From: Blastocatellia bacterium
Lineage (GTDB): Bacteria; Acidobacteriota; Blastocatellia; Pyrinomonadales; Pyrinomonadaceae
Assembly (NCBI GenBank): GCA_013697915.1
Contig: JACCVY010000107.1
Span: 49,852-113,851, forward strand
Length of the DNA: 64,000 nt
Direction: 5' to 3'
Shown here one piece after another: positions 1-7,046 of the stretch. Under the pieces are notes generated by a model, which did no database searches, had not been told where the DNA came from, and saw only the letters and a program-made list of their open reading frames with translations. The translations under genes and the position numbers were made by a program. Numbering within the stretch: position 1 is the first letter of the stretch; the number at the start of each line of letters is the position of its first letter.

Positions 1-10
1 GGTTTAAAAC

Positions 11-1459
11 ATGAAAACGTCTCTGACTGAGAGCGCGATCCGAGATCTCTCGGCCAAACTGCAGCAAGCGACCAGCGATTTCGTCGTTAAATATCCCGGC
101 GAGACGGGCAAGCGCCAGCCGGTGCACACCGTCTATGGCGGCGCGCATCTTTTCAAATCTGATTCAGCTTCGCGCCTGGGTGCGCTGGCACGTCGCTCGC
201 TCGATCAGTTTGCTCCTGACTTCATTGCCTTCGCGAAAGCTATTGGCTTGCCCGGCGCTGAGGAGTTACCCGAATCAGCGGAAGAAGGCAACGGCCTGCG
301 CGCGGATCTTGAAAACAATTCCGAGACGGTGCGACAGAAAAACAAAACGGCATGGCTGGCCCATACAATTTACAACCGCGTCAACGAGAAACTGCGCCGC
401 GAGCCGGTCGAGGATTTTCGCATCGACTTTGAGGATGGCTACGGCAATCGTCCGGATGAGGAAGAAGATGGCCACGCTGCCGCGGCTGCAGCAGAAGTCG
501 CCCAGGGCATCCTGAACAGCACACTACCGCCGTTCATCGGCATCCGTATTAAGCCGTTGACCGAAGAGTTGCGCGCGCGCAGCATGCGCACGCTCGATAT
601 TTTTGTTTCCACCCTGGTGGAGAAATCGGGAGGCAAACTTCCTGACAACTTCGTTGTAACGCTGCCAAAGATTACGATCCCGGAACAGGTCAGCGCGCTC
701 GCCGACCTGTTTGAATCACTAGAGCAATCGACTGGTCTTGCTTCCAATTCACTCAAACTCGAAATGATGATCGAGACAACGCAGTCGATCATTAACAGTA
801 GTGGTGAAATCAATTTGCCGTTGCTGTTGGCAGCCGCGCGCGGTCGTTGTGTAGCGGCGCATTTTGGAACCTACGACTACACCGCAAGTTGCAGCATCAC
901 CGCCGCGCACCAGCACATGATGCATCCGGCCTGTGACTTTGCTAAGAACATCATGCAGGTTTCATTTGCCGGCACCGGCATTTGGCTTTCCGATGGCGCG
1001 ACGAACATTATGCCAGTTGCGCCTCATCGTTTCAGCGAAGGTGGTACGCCGTTGACCGCGGAGCAGATTAACGAAAATCGCGAGGTGGTCCATCGCGCCT
1101 GGAAGCTGCATTACCGTCACATTCAACATTCGCTCGAAACCGCTTTTTATCAGGGCTGGGATTTGCATCCGGCGCAACTACCGACCCGCTATGCCGCAGT
1201 CTATTCATTTTTTCTGGATAGCCTCGATGCGGCTTCCGAAAGGTTGAAGAATTTTGTAGAGAAGGCCGCGAAGGCGACTTTGGTGGGAGACGTTTTCGAC
1301 GACGCCGCCACCGGCCAGGGTTTGTTGAATTACTTCCTGCGCGCGATTAATAGCGGCGCGTTGACGGAAGAAGAAGCCGTCGAACTTTCCGGATTGACTG
1401 TCGCCGAATTACGCTCCGGCTCATTCGTAAAGATTCTGAACAATCGGCAAAGCTTGTAG
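11..1459 (+). CDS. CitE-like HpcH/HpaI-family aldolase/lyase (DUF6986 type)
   Basis: The 482-residue protein resembles the HpcH/HpaI aldolase / citrate lyase beta (CitE) superfamily, TIM-barrel enzymes that use a divalent metal to cleave or form C-C bonds in 2-oxo acids or acyl-CoA substrates. A conserved acidic block RIDFEDGYGNRPDEEED (about residues 138-154) fits a metal and substrate site, and a Gly/His-rich segment lies near residues 280-300. No signal peptide or membrane segment is visible. It starts at an ATG only 10 bases into the window, so upstream signals are not visible. It lies about 2 kb from a urate/allantoin degradation cluster whose allantoicase branch ends in glyoxylate, so a glyoxylate-consuming (malate-synthase-like) or releasing role is a reasonable inference. 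Substrate is not established; the superfamily call is firm, the DUF6986 label is from memory. Confidence 0.75.
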   Translation: MKTSLTESAIRDLSAKLQQATSDFVVKYPGETGKRQPVHTVYGGAHLFKSDSASRLGALARRSLDQFAPDFIAFAKAIGLPGAEELPESAEEGNGLRADLENNSETVRQKNKTAWLAHTIYNRVNEKLRREPVEDFRIDFEDGYGNRPDEEEDGHAAAAAAEVAQGILNSTLPPFIGIRIKPLTEELRARSMRTLDIFVSTLVEKSGGKLPDNFVVTLPKITIPEQVSALADLFESLEQSTGLASNSLKLEMMIETTQSIINSSGEINLPLLLAAARGRCVAAHFGTYDYTASCSITAAHQHMMHPACDFAKNIMQVSFAGTGIWLSDGATNIMPVAPHRFSEGGTPLTAEQINENREVVHRAWKLHYRHIQHSLETAFYQGWDLHPAQLPTRYAAVYSFFLDSLDAASERLKNFVEKAAKATLVGDVFDDAATGQGLLNYFLRAINSGALTEEEAVELSGLTVAELRSGSFVKILNNRQSL

Positions 1460-1462
1460 TTC

Positions 1463-1640
1463 AGAGTTCAGAATCAAGCGGTTTAGAGTACAAGCTTTAG
1501 CTTGAGTTGTTACGTGTCAGCAACCTGAAGGTTGGACTCTGAACTTCTTGAGTTGGTTTCAAGCAGCTCAGAGTACAAGCTTTAGCTTGAGTTGTTACGT
1601 GTCAGCAACCTGAAGGTTGTACTCTGAACTGTTTGAGTTT
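1463..1640. repeat. Tandem copies of palindromic repeat family A
   Basis: Two near-identical units (about 1483-1543 and 1568-1628, period 85 bases) are followed by a decayed third. Each unit has outer arms CAGAGTACAA and TTGTACTCTG (or close variants) and two inner hairpins, CAAGCTTTAGCTTG and CAACCTGAAGGTTG. The folded form would be an outer stem with two short hairpins. It fills the gap between two genes and may serve as a transcript end. Confidence 0.85.
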
Positions 1641-1697
1641 TACCAACCCGCACCTGAAGGCTGTCCTCTAAACTGCTTAAATCTTTTGGAGAATGAA

Positions 1698-3374
1698 ATG
1701 AAAATCGTCGTTAGTCTGCTGCTTTTATCGACACTTTTGATGACCGGTATTTCAGGAATGCAAAGACGCGGTAATGGAAAGCTGACTGGAGATCCGGAGT
1801 TGGCAAAGAAGATCGCCCGCTTCGCGCCCACGATTTTGACAGCGGATGTCTCAAAATTGTCCGCGCGAGATCGCCAGGCACTTGCGAAAATCATCGCCGC
1901 GGCAAAGCTTTTGGATCCGCTGTTTCTGCGTCAAGTGTGGAGCGGCAACGATGCTTTGCAAGCAAAGCTGGAGGCCGACAAAACTGCGCTTGGCCGCCAA
2001 CGGCTGCATTATTTCCTGATTAACGATGGACCATGGTCGCGGCTTGACAACAATGAACCGTTTATCGAAGGCGTGCCCCACGAGAAACCGCCACACGCAA
2101 ATTTTTACCCTGATGACATCACCAAGGACGAATTCAATTCCTGGCTCGCGGGTTTGCCGGGTTCCGAGAAGGAAAAAGCGACCGGTTACTTTTATACCAT
2201 TCGCCGCGACGCGTCAGGCAAGTTAACGAGCGTGCCTTACGGTCAGGAGTATCGCGAGTTTCTCGAACCCGCAGCCAAACTCTTGCACGAGGCCGCGGGA
2301 TTGACTACCAACCGCACGCTGAAAGATTTTCTGAGCAAGCGCGCTGAGGCGTTTACTTCAAATGACTACTACGCCAGCGATGTCGCCTGGATGGATCTCG
2401 ATGCGCCTATCGATGTGACCATCGGTCCATACGAAACATACGAAGACGAACTCTTCGGTTACAAGGCGGCGTTCGAGGCGTACGTAACGCTTACCGATGC
2501 AGTCGAATCTGAAAAGCTGAAGAAATTCAGCCAGCACCTTCAGGGGCTGGAAAACAATCTGCCGCTCGATGCGCAGTATCGGAATCCGAAACTCGGTGCG
2601 TCGTCGCCGATGCGCGTCGTAAATGAGGTGTTCGCCTCCGGCGAGGGAAACAACGGCGTGCAGACCGCGGCTTTCAATCTTCCCAATGACGAGCGCGTAG
2701 TTAAGGAAAAAGGCTCCGCGCGAATCATGTTGAAGAACGTGCAGGACGCGAAATTCAACAAGGTGTTGATTCCGATTACGCGTGAAGTACTGACCGTTGC
2801 CCAGCAGCGCGATATCGCCTTCGATTCGTTCTTCACCCACATACTGATGCACGAGCTGATGCACGGACTTGGACCACACAACATCACGGTTGGCGGACAG
2901 GCCACGACGGTCCGTTTGCAACTCAAGGATAAATACTCCGCGATTGAGGAAGCGAAAGCAGACGTGACCGGCTTGTGGGCGCTGCAATATTTAATCGACA
3001 AGGGCGTCATTGACAAACAAATGCAGCGCACGCTGTACACCACTTATCTGGCGAGCATGTTTCGTTCAGTCCGTTTTGGACTAACTGAATCGCACGCGCG
3101 CGGGGTGGCGATGCAGTTCAACTACTTCACAGACGAAGGTGCAATCAAGTTTGACGAACGCACCAACAAGTTCAGCGTCGATAACGCAAAGATAAAAGAC
3201 GCGGTGCGCAAGCTGACTCATGATCTGTTGACGATTGAAGCGGAAGGGTCCTACGAGAAGGCGAAGGCGATACTCGATAAGTATTCGTTGATTCGCCCGC
3301 CGATGAAGGGCGCGCTTGACCGGTTGGTGAACGTGCCCGTCGATATCGAGCCGATCTTCCCGCTCGCGAAGTAA
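1698..3374 (+). CDS. Secreted M49-like (dipeptidyl-peptidase III related) metallopeptidase
   Basis: The 558-residue protein has zinc-binding HELMH (residues 385-389, in HELMHGLGPH) and a downstream EEAKAD (417-422). This pairing resembles the HExxGH and EExxAD zinc motifs of peptidase family M49, although here the first motif is a plain HExxH without the extra glycine. The start is ATG 1698, where GGAG sits a few bases upstream and the N-terminus reads as a signal peptide (MKIVVSLLLLSTLLMTGISG); the frame is open further upstream but that part runs into repeat sequence. It probably acts outside the cytoplasm on oligopeptides, or is a non-peptidase relative; some M49-like proteins were annotated as NUDIX or zinc hydrolases. 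No operon partner is evident. Confidence 0.7.
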   Translation: MKIVVSLLLLSTLLMTGISGMQRRGNGKLTGDPELAKKIARFAPTILTADVSKLSARDRQALAKIIAAAKLLDPLFLRQVWSGNDALQAKLEADKTALGRQRLHYFLINDGPWSRLDNNEPFIEGVPHEKPPHANFYPDDITKDEFNSWLAGLPGSEKEKATGYFYTIRRDASGKLTSVPYGQEYREFLEPAAKLLHEAAGLTTNRTLKDFLSKRAEAFTSNDYYASDVAWMDLDAPIDVTIGPYETYEDELFGYKAAFEAYVTLTDAVESEKLKKFSQHLQGLENNLPLDAQYRNPKLGASSPMRVVNEVFASGEGNNGVQTAAFNLPNDERVVKEKGSARIMLKNVQDAKFNKVLIPITREVLTVAQQRDIAFDSFFTHILMHELMHGLGPHNITVGGQATTVRLQLKDKYSAIEEAKADVTGLWALQYLIDKGVIDKQMQRTLYTTYLASMFRSVRFGLTESHARGVAMQFNYFTDEGAIKFDERTNKFSVDNAKIKDAVRKLTHDLLTIEAEGSYEKAKAILDKYSLIRPPMKGALDRLVNVPVDIEPIFPLAK

Positions 3375-3407
3375 TCAACGAAGTAATCACTTCGGTCTCG
3401 CTTGGCC

Positions 3408-3644
3408 ATGAAGACTAACTACATCCGGACCACTCTCAAGGAGGCTCAAGCCAACTTTGAAAAGCTTTGCAATGCAGTGGTCGCTAATCGAGACGTGGTG
3501 ATCATCAAACGACCCACAGGTCCGGACGCCGCTCTTGTTGCCGCGGACGAACTGTCAGGCTTGATCGAAACTTTGTATCTGCTCAGATCACCGAGAAATG
3601 CTGAGCGTCTAGTTGGCGCGCTTAGAAGTGCAAAGCGCCGATGA
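3408..3644 (+). CDS. Phd/YefM-type antitoxin, orphan
   Basis: The product is about 78 residues beginning MKTNYIRTTLKEAQANFEK, with the N-terminal strand-helix pattern of Phd/YefM antitoxins, which bind their own promoter and neutralise a RelE/YoeB or Doc toxin. A TTG two codons earlier (3402) is an alternative start. No toxin gene follows: the next gene is convergent and only 11 bases away. It is therefore either an orphan antitoxin acting alone as a DNA-binding protein, or a remnant whose partner was lost. Family assignment is fairly secure. Confidence 0.75.
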   Translation: MKTNYIRTTLKEAQANFEKLCNAVVANRDVVIIKRPTGPDAALVAADELSGLIETLYLLRSPRNAERLVGALRSAKRR

Positions 3645-3655
3645 TGCTGGAATGC

Positions 3656-4480
3656 TTACGCTCTTCTAATAAACCTCGCCGCGATCCAGCCCGCAGGAAC
3701 GAGCACAGCGAGATGAAGCCAGTCATATCCGCCGGTGGTGCTTCCACCGAAGTGGGAGCCACTGAGCATTAAAAAAACAAGGGGCACCGCCATGAACGTG
3801 TTTTGTTTTGAGCGAAACTTTGCCTGGGCGGCGAGTGCCTCGTCGGGCTTCCTGCCTTCCTTGATGGCCACAATCATTTTCTTTTGCGCGGGCAGGATAC
3901 GCATCCAGACGTTGCCCGCCATGATCGTGCCAAACAGTGCCCCGATGTGTATGTAAGTCGCCCGGCCGCTTATTCCTCGTGTAAGAGCATAGGTGGTCGC
4001 GACAATCAATACATAAGCTACCGCTGCGAAGACCTTTTCGTTCTTGCCCAGCGGCGACTTCACCATTAGATCATAAACGAACCATCCGACCACGAGCACA
4101 CCAACGCCGAGAGCAGCCGCCTGTGTGACGGTGATATCCGCGACGTCTCTATCGATCATGGCTCCGCCGCCGATGTAGTAAACTAGAATCAATAGCATCA
4201 TTCCGCTGATCCAGGTTGTGCCGGCTTCCCAACGAAACCAATGCAGTGTGCGTGAAGCCAAATCAGGAATCTTGCGTTTCTCGACCACATAAAACCCGCC
4301 GCTATGGACCATCCAAATCTGCGCCGCGTCCCCTGTATTCGCCATGGCTTTTTCTTCTTCGGTCAGGCGTGCGTCGAGCCAGGTGAAGTAGTAAGTAGTG
4401 CCGACCCACATGATGCCCGCAAAGACGTGTATCCAGCGGAAGATTAGGTTCAGCCACTCGCTGATGGTTGGATTGAGCAT
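3656..4480 (-). CDS. puuD: PuuD-like membrane urate oxidase (urate hydroxylase N-terminal domain)
   Basis: This integral membrane protein of about 274 residues has several hydrophobic helices and histidine-containing membrane motifs (WIHVFAGIMWVG near the N-terminus, AGNVWMRILPAQKKM later) typical of the PuuD/DUF989 urate hydroxylase domain. In PuuD this membrane domain oxidises urate to 5-hydroxyisourate and passes electrons to a fused cytochrome c. The C-terminal cytochrome c domain (CxxCH) is absent here, so electrons must leave by a separate carrier. I start at ATG 4480 (MLNPTISEW), because the 12 upstream in-frame codons lie inside palindromic repeat sequence. It directly precedes HIU hydrolase and OHCU decarboxylase, the next two steps of urate breakdown, which supports the role strongly. 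Confidence 0.85.
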   Translation of the reverse strand: MLNPTISEWLNLIFRWIHVFAGIMWVGTTYYFTWLDARLTEEEKAMANTGDAAQIWMVHSGGFYVVEKRKIPDLASRTLHWFRWEAGTTWISGMMLLILVYYIGGGAMIDRDVADITVTQAAALGVGVLVVGWFVYDLMVKSPLGKNEKVFAAVAYVLIVATTYALTRGISGRATYIHIGALFGTIMAGNVWMRILPAQKKMIVAIKEGRKPDEALAAQAKFRSKQNTFMAVPLVFLMLSGSHFGGSTTGGYDWLHLAVLVPAGWIAARFIRRA

Positions 4481-4485
4481 TTTCT

Positions 4486-4553
4486 GTGGCACAGACTTTA
4501 GTCTGTGTTGCTTCATATTTATCGTAGGTGCACAGACTAAAGGCTATGCTACT
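4486..4553. repeat. Palindromic repeat family B copy
   Basis: The segment contains CACAGACTTTAGTCTGTG and a second half CACAGACTAAAGGC, flanked by GTGGC and GCTAC ends. It fills the gap between the PuuD-like gene and HIU hydrolase and matches the copies at 20768-20883. Confidence 0.8.
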
Positions 4554-4897
4554 TAACTGCCGCGATAGGTTGAATAACCGTACGGACTGATCAAAAGCGG
4601 AATGTGATAGTGCTGCGCGGTATCTTCAACGCGGAAGACAACCGCGACCTGCGGATAAAAGCATTCGACATTTAGACTGGAGAAATAAGCTTCGGTGTCG
4701 AAAACAAGCCGGTAAGTTCCGCGCTCGATAGGTTCACCCACCAGAAAGAAAGGTTTCACGCGACCATCCGTGTCGGTCGAGGCGTGACTCAGCTCGGTCC
4801 AACTTTCGTCAGTGTTTTGAATTGCCAGCGAGACAGCAACGCCACTGGCCGGCGCGCCACGCGCGATGTCGAGAATGTGCGTTGAGATGGTGCTCAT
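4553..4897 (-). CDS. uraH: 5-hydroxyisourate hydrolase (transthyretin-like)
   Basis: The 114-residue protein has the normal length of HIU hydrolase, the N-terminal STHILD motif and the diagnostic C-terminal YRGS tetrapeptide of the transthyretin-related HIUase family. It hydrolyses 5-hydroxyisourate, the urate oxidase product, to OHCU in the cytoplasm as a homotetramer. It sits between the PuuD-like oxidase and OHCU decarboxylase on the same strand, in pathway order. Identification is secure. Confidence 0.95.
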   Translation of the reverse strand: MSTISTHILDIARGAPASGVAVSLAIQNTDESWTELSHASTDTDGRVKPFFLVGEPIERGTYRLVFDTEAYFSSLNVECFYPQVAVVFRVEDTAQHYHIPLLISPYGYSTYRGS

Positions 4898-4907
4898 TGG
4901 ATCGGGT

Positions 4908-4993
4908 CAGTGGTTAGTTGTCAGTTGTCAGTTGCCAATTCCGGCGCCGGCAGTTTAGCAGACAACTGACTACGGACCACTGACAACTGACTA
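4908..4993. repeat. Inverted intergenic repeat built of TCAGTTGTCAGTT units
   Basis: Direct repeats of TTGTCAGTTG on the left face an inverted set (ACAACTGACTA, CCACTGACAACTGAC) on the right, giving a long imperfect hairpin between uraD and uraH. The low-complexity look is sequence-intrinsic; similar short-word palindromes occur at 24303, 27512, 34535 and 63172 with different words. Its right end touches the uraD stop codon. Confidence 0.75.
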
Positions 4994-5494
4994 CCATCCT
5001 AACAACTTCTTCAACCTTAGTTCTGTAATCTTTGCTTGTTCGGCCGCGGCGATGCGCAACTCCTCATCCGGATCATTTTCTAAGCGACTGCGAAGAATTC
5101 CCAGCATCTCGTCAGAACTCTTGCCGCTGGCGCAAACAATGAAGATGTAACCAAACTTGTCTTCATATTTCTGATTAAGCTCGGCGAGCGTAGCCGAGGT
5201 GCCGTTGGCGGCCGCACCGATGCCGGCTTGTTCCGCGTCAGACCATTGCTTGGATTGTTCCGAAGTAACGGCTGCCGCTTTTTTCTCGCCGATTTTTGGG
5301 TGACTGCGAAAAGCTTCCAGCCAATCGCCGGGCTTCAGCGACCACCAAATGCGATCTGCTTTCGCGATCAAGTCGTCAACGTCTTCAAATGGCCGGCAGG
5401 AATTCAATCGCTCAGCCCATCGTCTTGAGCCGCAGCACTTCAAGAGTTCATTTTCGGCTTCGGCAGCAGGAAGCGAGTTCAGGCGTTGGACCAT
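4991..5494 (-). CDS. uraD: OHCU decarboxylase
   Basis: The 167-residue protein belongs to the 2-oxo-4-hydroxy-4-carboxy-5-ureidoimidazoline decarboxylase family, which produces S-allantoin from OHCU. The family signature HPKIG appears in FRSHPKIGEKKA (about residues 70-81), with a helical all-alpha pattern throughout and normal family length. The start ATG 5494 is chosen because AAGGA lies seven bases upstream; a GTG five codons earlier is possible. It follows the pathway order uraD-uraH-puuD on the minus strand. Secure. Confidence 0.93.
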   Translation of the reverse strand: MVQRLNSLPAAEAENELLKCCGSRRWAERLNSCRPFEDVDDLIAKADRIWWSLKPGDWLEAFRSHPKIGEKKAAAVTSEQSKQWSDAEQAGIGAAANGTSATLAELNQKYEDKFGYIFIVCASGKSSDEMLGILRSRLENDPDEELRIAAAEQAKITELRLKKLLGW

Positions 5495-5580
5495 CGATTC
5501 CTTTCGCACTCTTTGAAGCTCGTTTTCGTTCCCCGCTTATGTTCTGTTTGCTCAAACATTGTTCGCGCTTCGCACTCATT

Positions 5581-5604
5581 GCGGGCGGGACGCCCGCGGT
5601 CCCA
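5581..5604. repeat. Short GC-rich palindrome, family E
   Basis: GCGGGCGGGACGCCCGCGGTCCC lies in the 134-base gap between allantoicase and OHCU decarboxylase. The same word (GCGGGCAGGACGCCTGCGG) occurs inside the VWA gene at 28652-28675. Confidence 0.75.
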
Positions 5605-5643
5605 GTCAATCACTTGATGCCTGATTCTCAAATCGGTGGTTAA

Positions 5644-6645
5644 TTAAGCGAGCTTGCCATACACACGCAAACGGCTGACACCACCGTCGGGAAAAATATT
5701 GAAGCGCAAATGCGAAACCTGACCAGCATCAAGAATTTCGTTTTCAAAAAAGTGTCGGGTATGCGCCTGTAACTTTGTGCGCGAAAGAATACTTTTCCAC
5801 ACGATCGACAAATCAGTCAGTTTCTCTTCCGGTAAATCACGGGCGTTCGTTGCTTCCAGGGAACAGCTCTCGGGAAAATTTCCTTTGAACCAAGCCGTGT
5901 CAACTTCGAGACGCCGCACCTGTCCCACCGCGCCGAGTTTTATAATCACCCAATCATGACCGGGGCCGCGCCGACGTTTGGTTTCCCAGCCGTCGCTCAT
6001 GTTTGCGGCTCGGCCCGGCATGATCAGGTTGTGACGATGCCCAAAAAACATGTCGCTGCAGGAAATTACGCGACCGCCATTTCCCACCGCCGCGAGATCG
6101 ACGTCGCCGCCGATTCGCTGCAGACGCTCCCAGTCAGGAAGGACTTCGCCGTAAACTCGCAAGCGCGCGACCCCGCCATCAGGATAAATTTTGAGACGCA
6201 GATGCGTCACGCGCTGGCTTCCTTCAACCGCAAAAGAATTTTGGGTATCGCCGGCCAACGGCATCTGCGGCAGCAGAGGCATCCAGTTGATCTCATCGCT
6301 TTGCAGATCTTCAGCCGTTGGCTGGCCTGGCAGCGCGCAGGCTTCGAGTAAAAAGTGTTCGGGGTAGTTGCCGCGGAAAAAACTGGTATCAACTACGACG
6401 CCGCGAATAATTCCCGGCAGGCCGAGGCGAATAAGGCACCAATCAAAACCGGGCGTGCGGCGCCGGCGCGTCTCCCAACCGTCCATCCACTTGCCCAGGT
6501 CGGTATACTTGCCTTCGATAAAAATCGGCGCGCTGGGTTTCAGTAAATTCTCTTTCGGCGCAAAGAATTCATCGTTGGCGACGAGCACAGCGCCGCCTAC
6601 TTTCTCGGACGCCAGATCCACCAGTTCAGTGAAGTCCATTCCCAT
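5644..6645 (-). CDS. alc: Allantoicase
   Basis: The 333-residue protein converts allantoate to ureidoglycolate and urea. It shows the internal duplication typical of allantoicase: each half carries a DGWETRRR / DGWETKRRRGPGHDW block followed by a VDTxxFxGNxPE block (first half around residues 54-95, second around 210-255), corresponding to two beta-sandwich domains. Length is normal. It starts four bases after the cupin gene stop, implying co-transcription with cupin and allantoinase. The presence of allantoicase rather than allantoate amidohydrolase tells which branch of allantoin use this organism has. Secure. Confidence 0.95.
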   Translation of the reverse strand: MGMDFTELVDLASEKVGGAVLVANDEFFAPKENLLKPSAPIFIEGKYTDLGKWMDGWETRRRRTPGFDWCLIRLGLPGIIRGVVVDTSFFRGNYPEHFLLEACALPGQPTAEDLQSDEINWMPLLPQMPLAGDTQNSFAVEGSQRVTHLRLKIYPDGGVARLRVYGEVLPDWERLQRIGGDVDLAAVGNGGRVISCSDMFFGHRHNLIMPGRAANMSDGWETKRRRGPGHDWVIIKLGAVGQVRRLEVDTAWFKGNFPESCSLEATNARDLPEEKLTDLSIVWKSILSRTKLQAHTRHFFENEILDAGQVSHLRFNIFPDGGVSRLRVYGKLA

Positions 6646-6648
6646 TTC

Positions 6649-6966
6649 CTAACCCTCGGGATAAAAAACAAAAATCGTGCAGCCTGTTTTTGACTGCGGC
6701 ACGTGTGCAGAGCCTTTTGGATTGTGAATAAAACTTCCGGCCGGGTAGTCGCGCACGCCATCGTTGAAGACGCCCGACAGGACATAAACCTCTTCCGGTC
6801 CAGGCTCGTGAACATCCAGGCCTTCCCAACACGCGCCTGGATCAAGCTCGACAACTTGAGCGGTTGGTCCATCGCTTGAGCGCCACAACGTTCGCACGCG
6901 CACTGTGCCGCCAAACTTTTCTTTTACCGGCGCGTCTTCAGTGCTGGCCCATTCGATTTCTGACAT
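6649..6966 (-). CDS. Small cupin-domain protein (ChrR-like)
   Basis: The product of about 105 residues begins MSEIEWASTED and forms a single cupin barrel, with the metal-site pattern HEPGPEEVYVLSG (about residues 52-64) and a second motif HNPKGSAH (about 79-86). It is encoded between allantoinase and allantoicase with short spacing, so it probably belongs to the same transcript. Ureidoglycolate processing is the step otherwise unassigned here, which makes a role there tempting, but the sequence looks more like general ChrR/anti-ECF cupins than like ureidoglycolate lyase. Function is not determined. The 20 codons upstream of the chosen start run into repeat sequence and are excluded. Confidence 0.75.
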   Translation of the reverse strand: MSEIEWASTEDAPVKEKFGGTVRVRTLWRSSDGPTAQVVELDPGACWEGLDVHEPGPEEVYVLSGVFNDGVRDYPAGSFIHNPKGSAHVPQSKTGCTIFVFYPEG

Positions 6967-6987
6967 AAGTAGGACTCCCGCAGTTTT

Positions 6988-7046
6988 GAGTTCAAGCTTT
7001 AGCTTGTTGCGCCTCGAAAGCGGCAACCTAAAGGTTGGACTCTGAA
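6988..7046. repeat. Palindromic repeat family A copy overlapping the allantoinase 3' end
   Basis: The segment has the inner hairpins CAAGCTTTAGCTTG and CAACCTAAAGGTTG and the closing end GACTCTGAACTG. On the minus strand its right part supplies the last codons (Ser-Ser-Glu-Ser-Asn-Leu) and the stop of allantoinase at 7028-7046. Confidence 0.85.

Noticed and set aside
2358..2987. Minus-strand open frame of about 209 codons inside the M49-like gene
   Set aside because: Shadow of the real gene: no recognisable motifs and full overlap with a well-supported coding sequence.
3641..3780. Toxin partner directly after the Phd-like antitoxin
   Set aside because: The plus-strand frames there give no RelE/YoeB/Doc-like sequence and the region is the 3' end of the convergent PuuD-like gene.
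4908..4993. Short-word repeats as a sequencing or assembly artefact
   Set aside because: Similar but different words occur at many separate gaps, with inverted partners and without breaking genes, which favours real biology over artefact.
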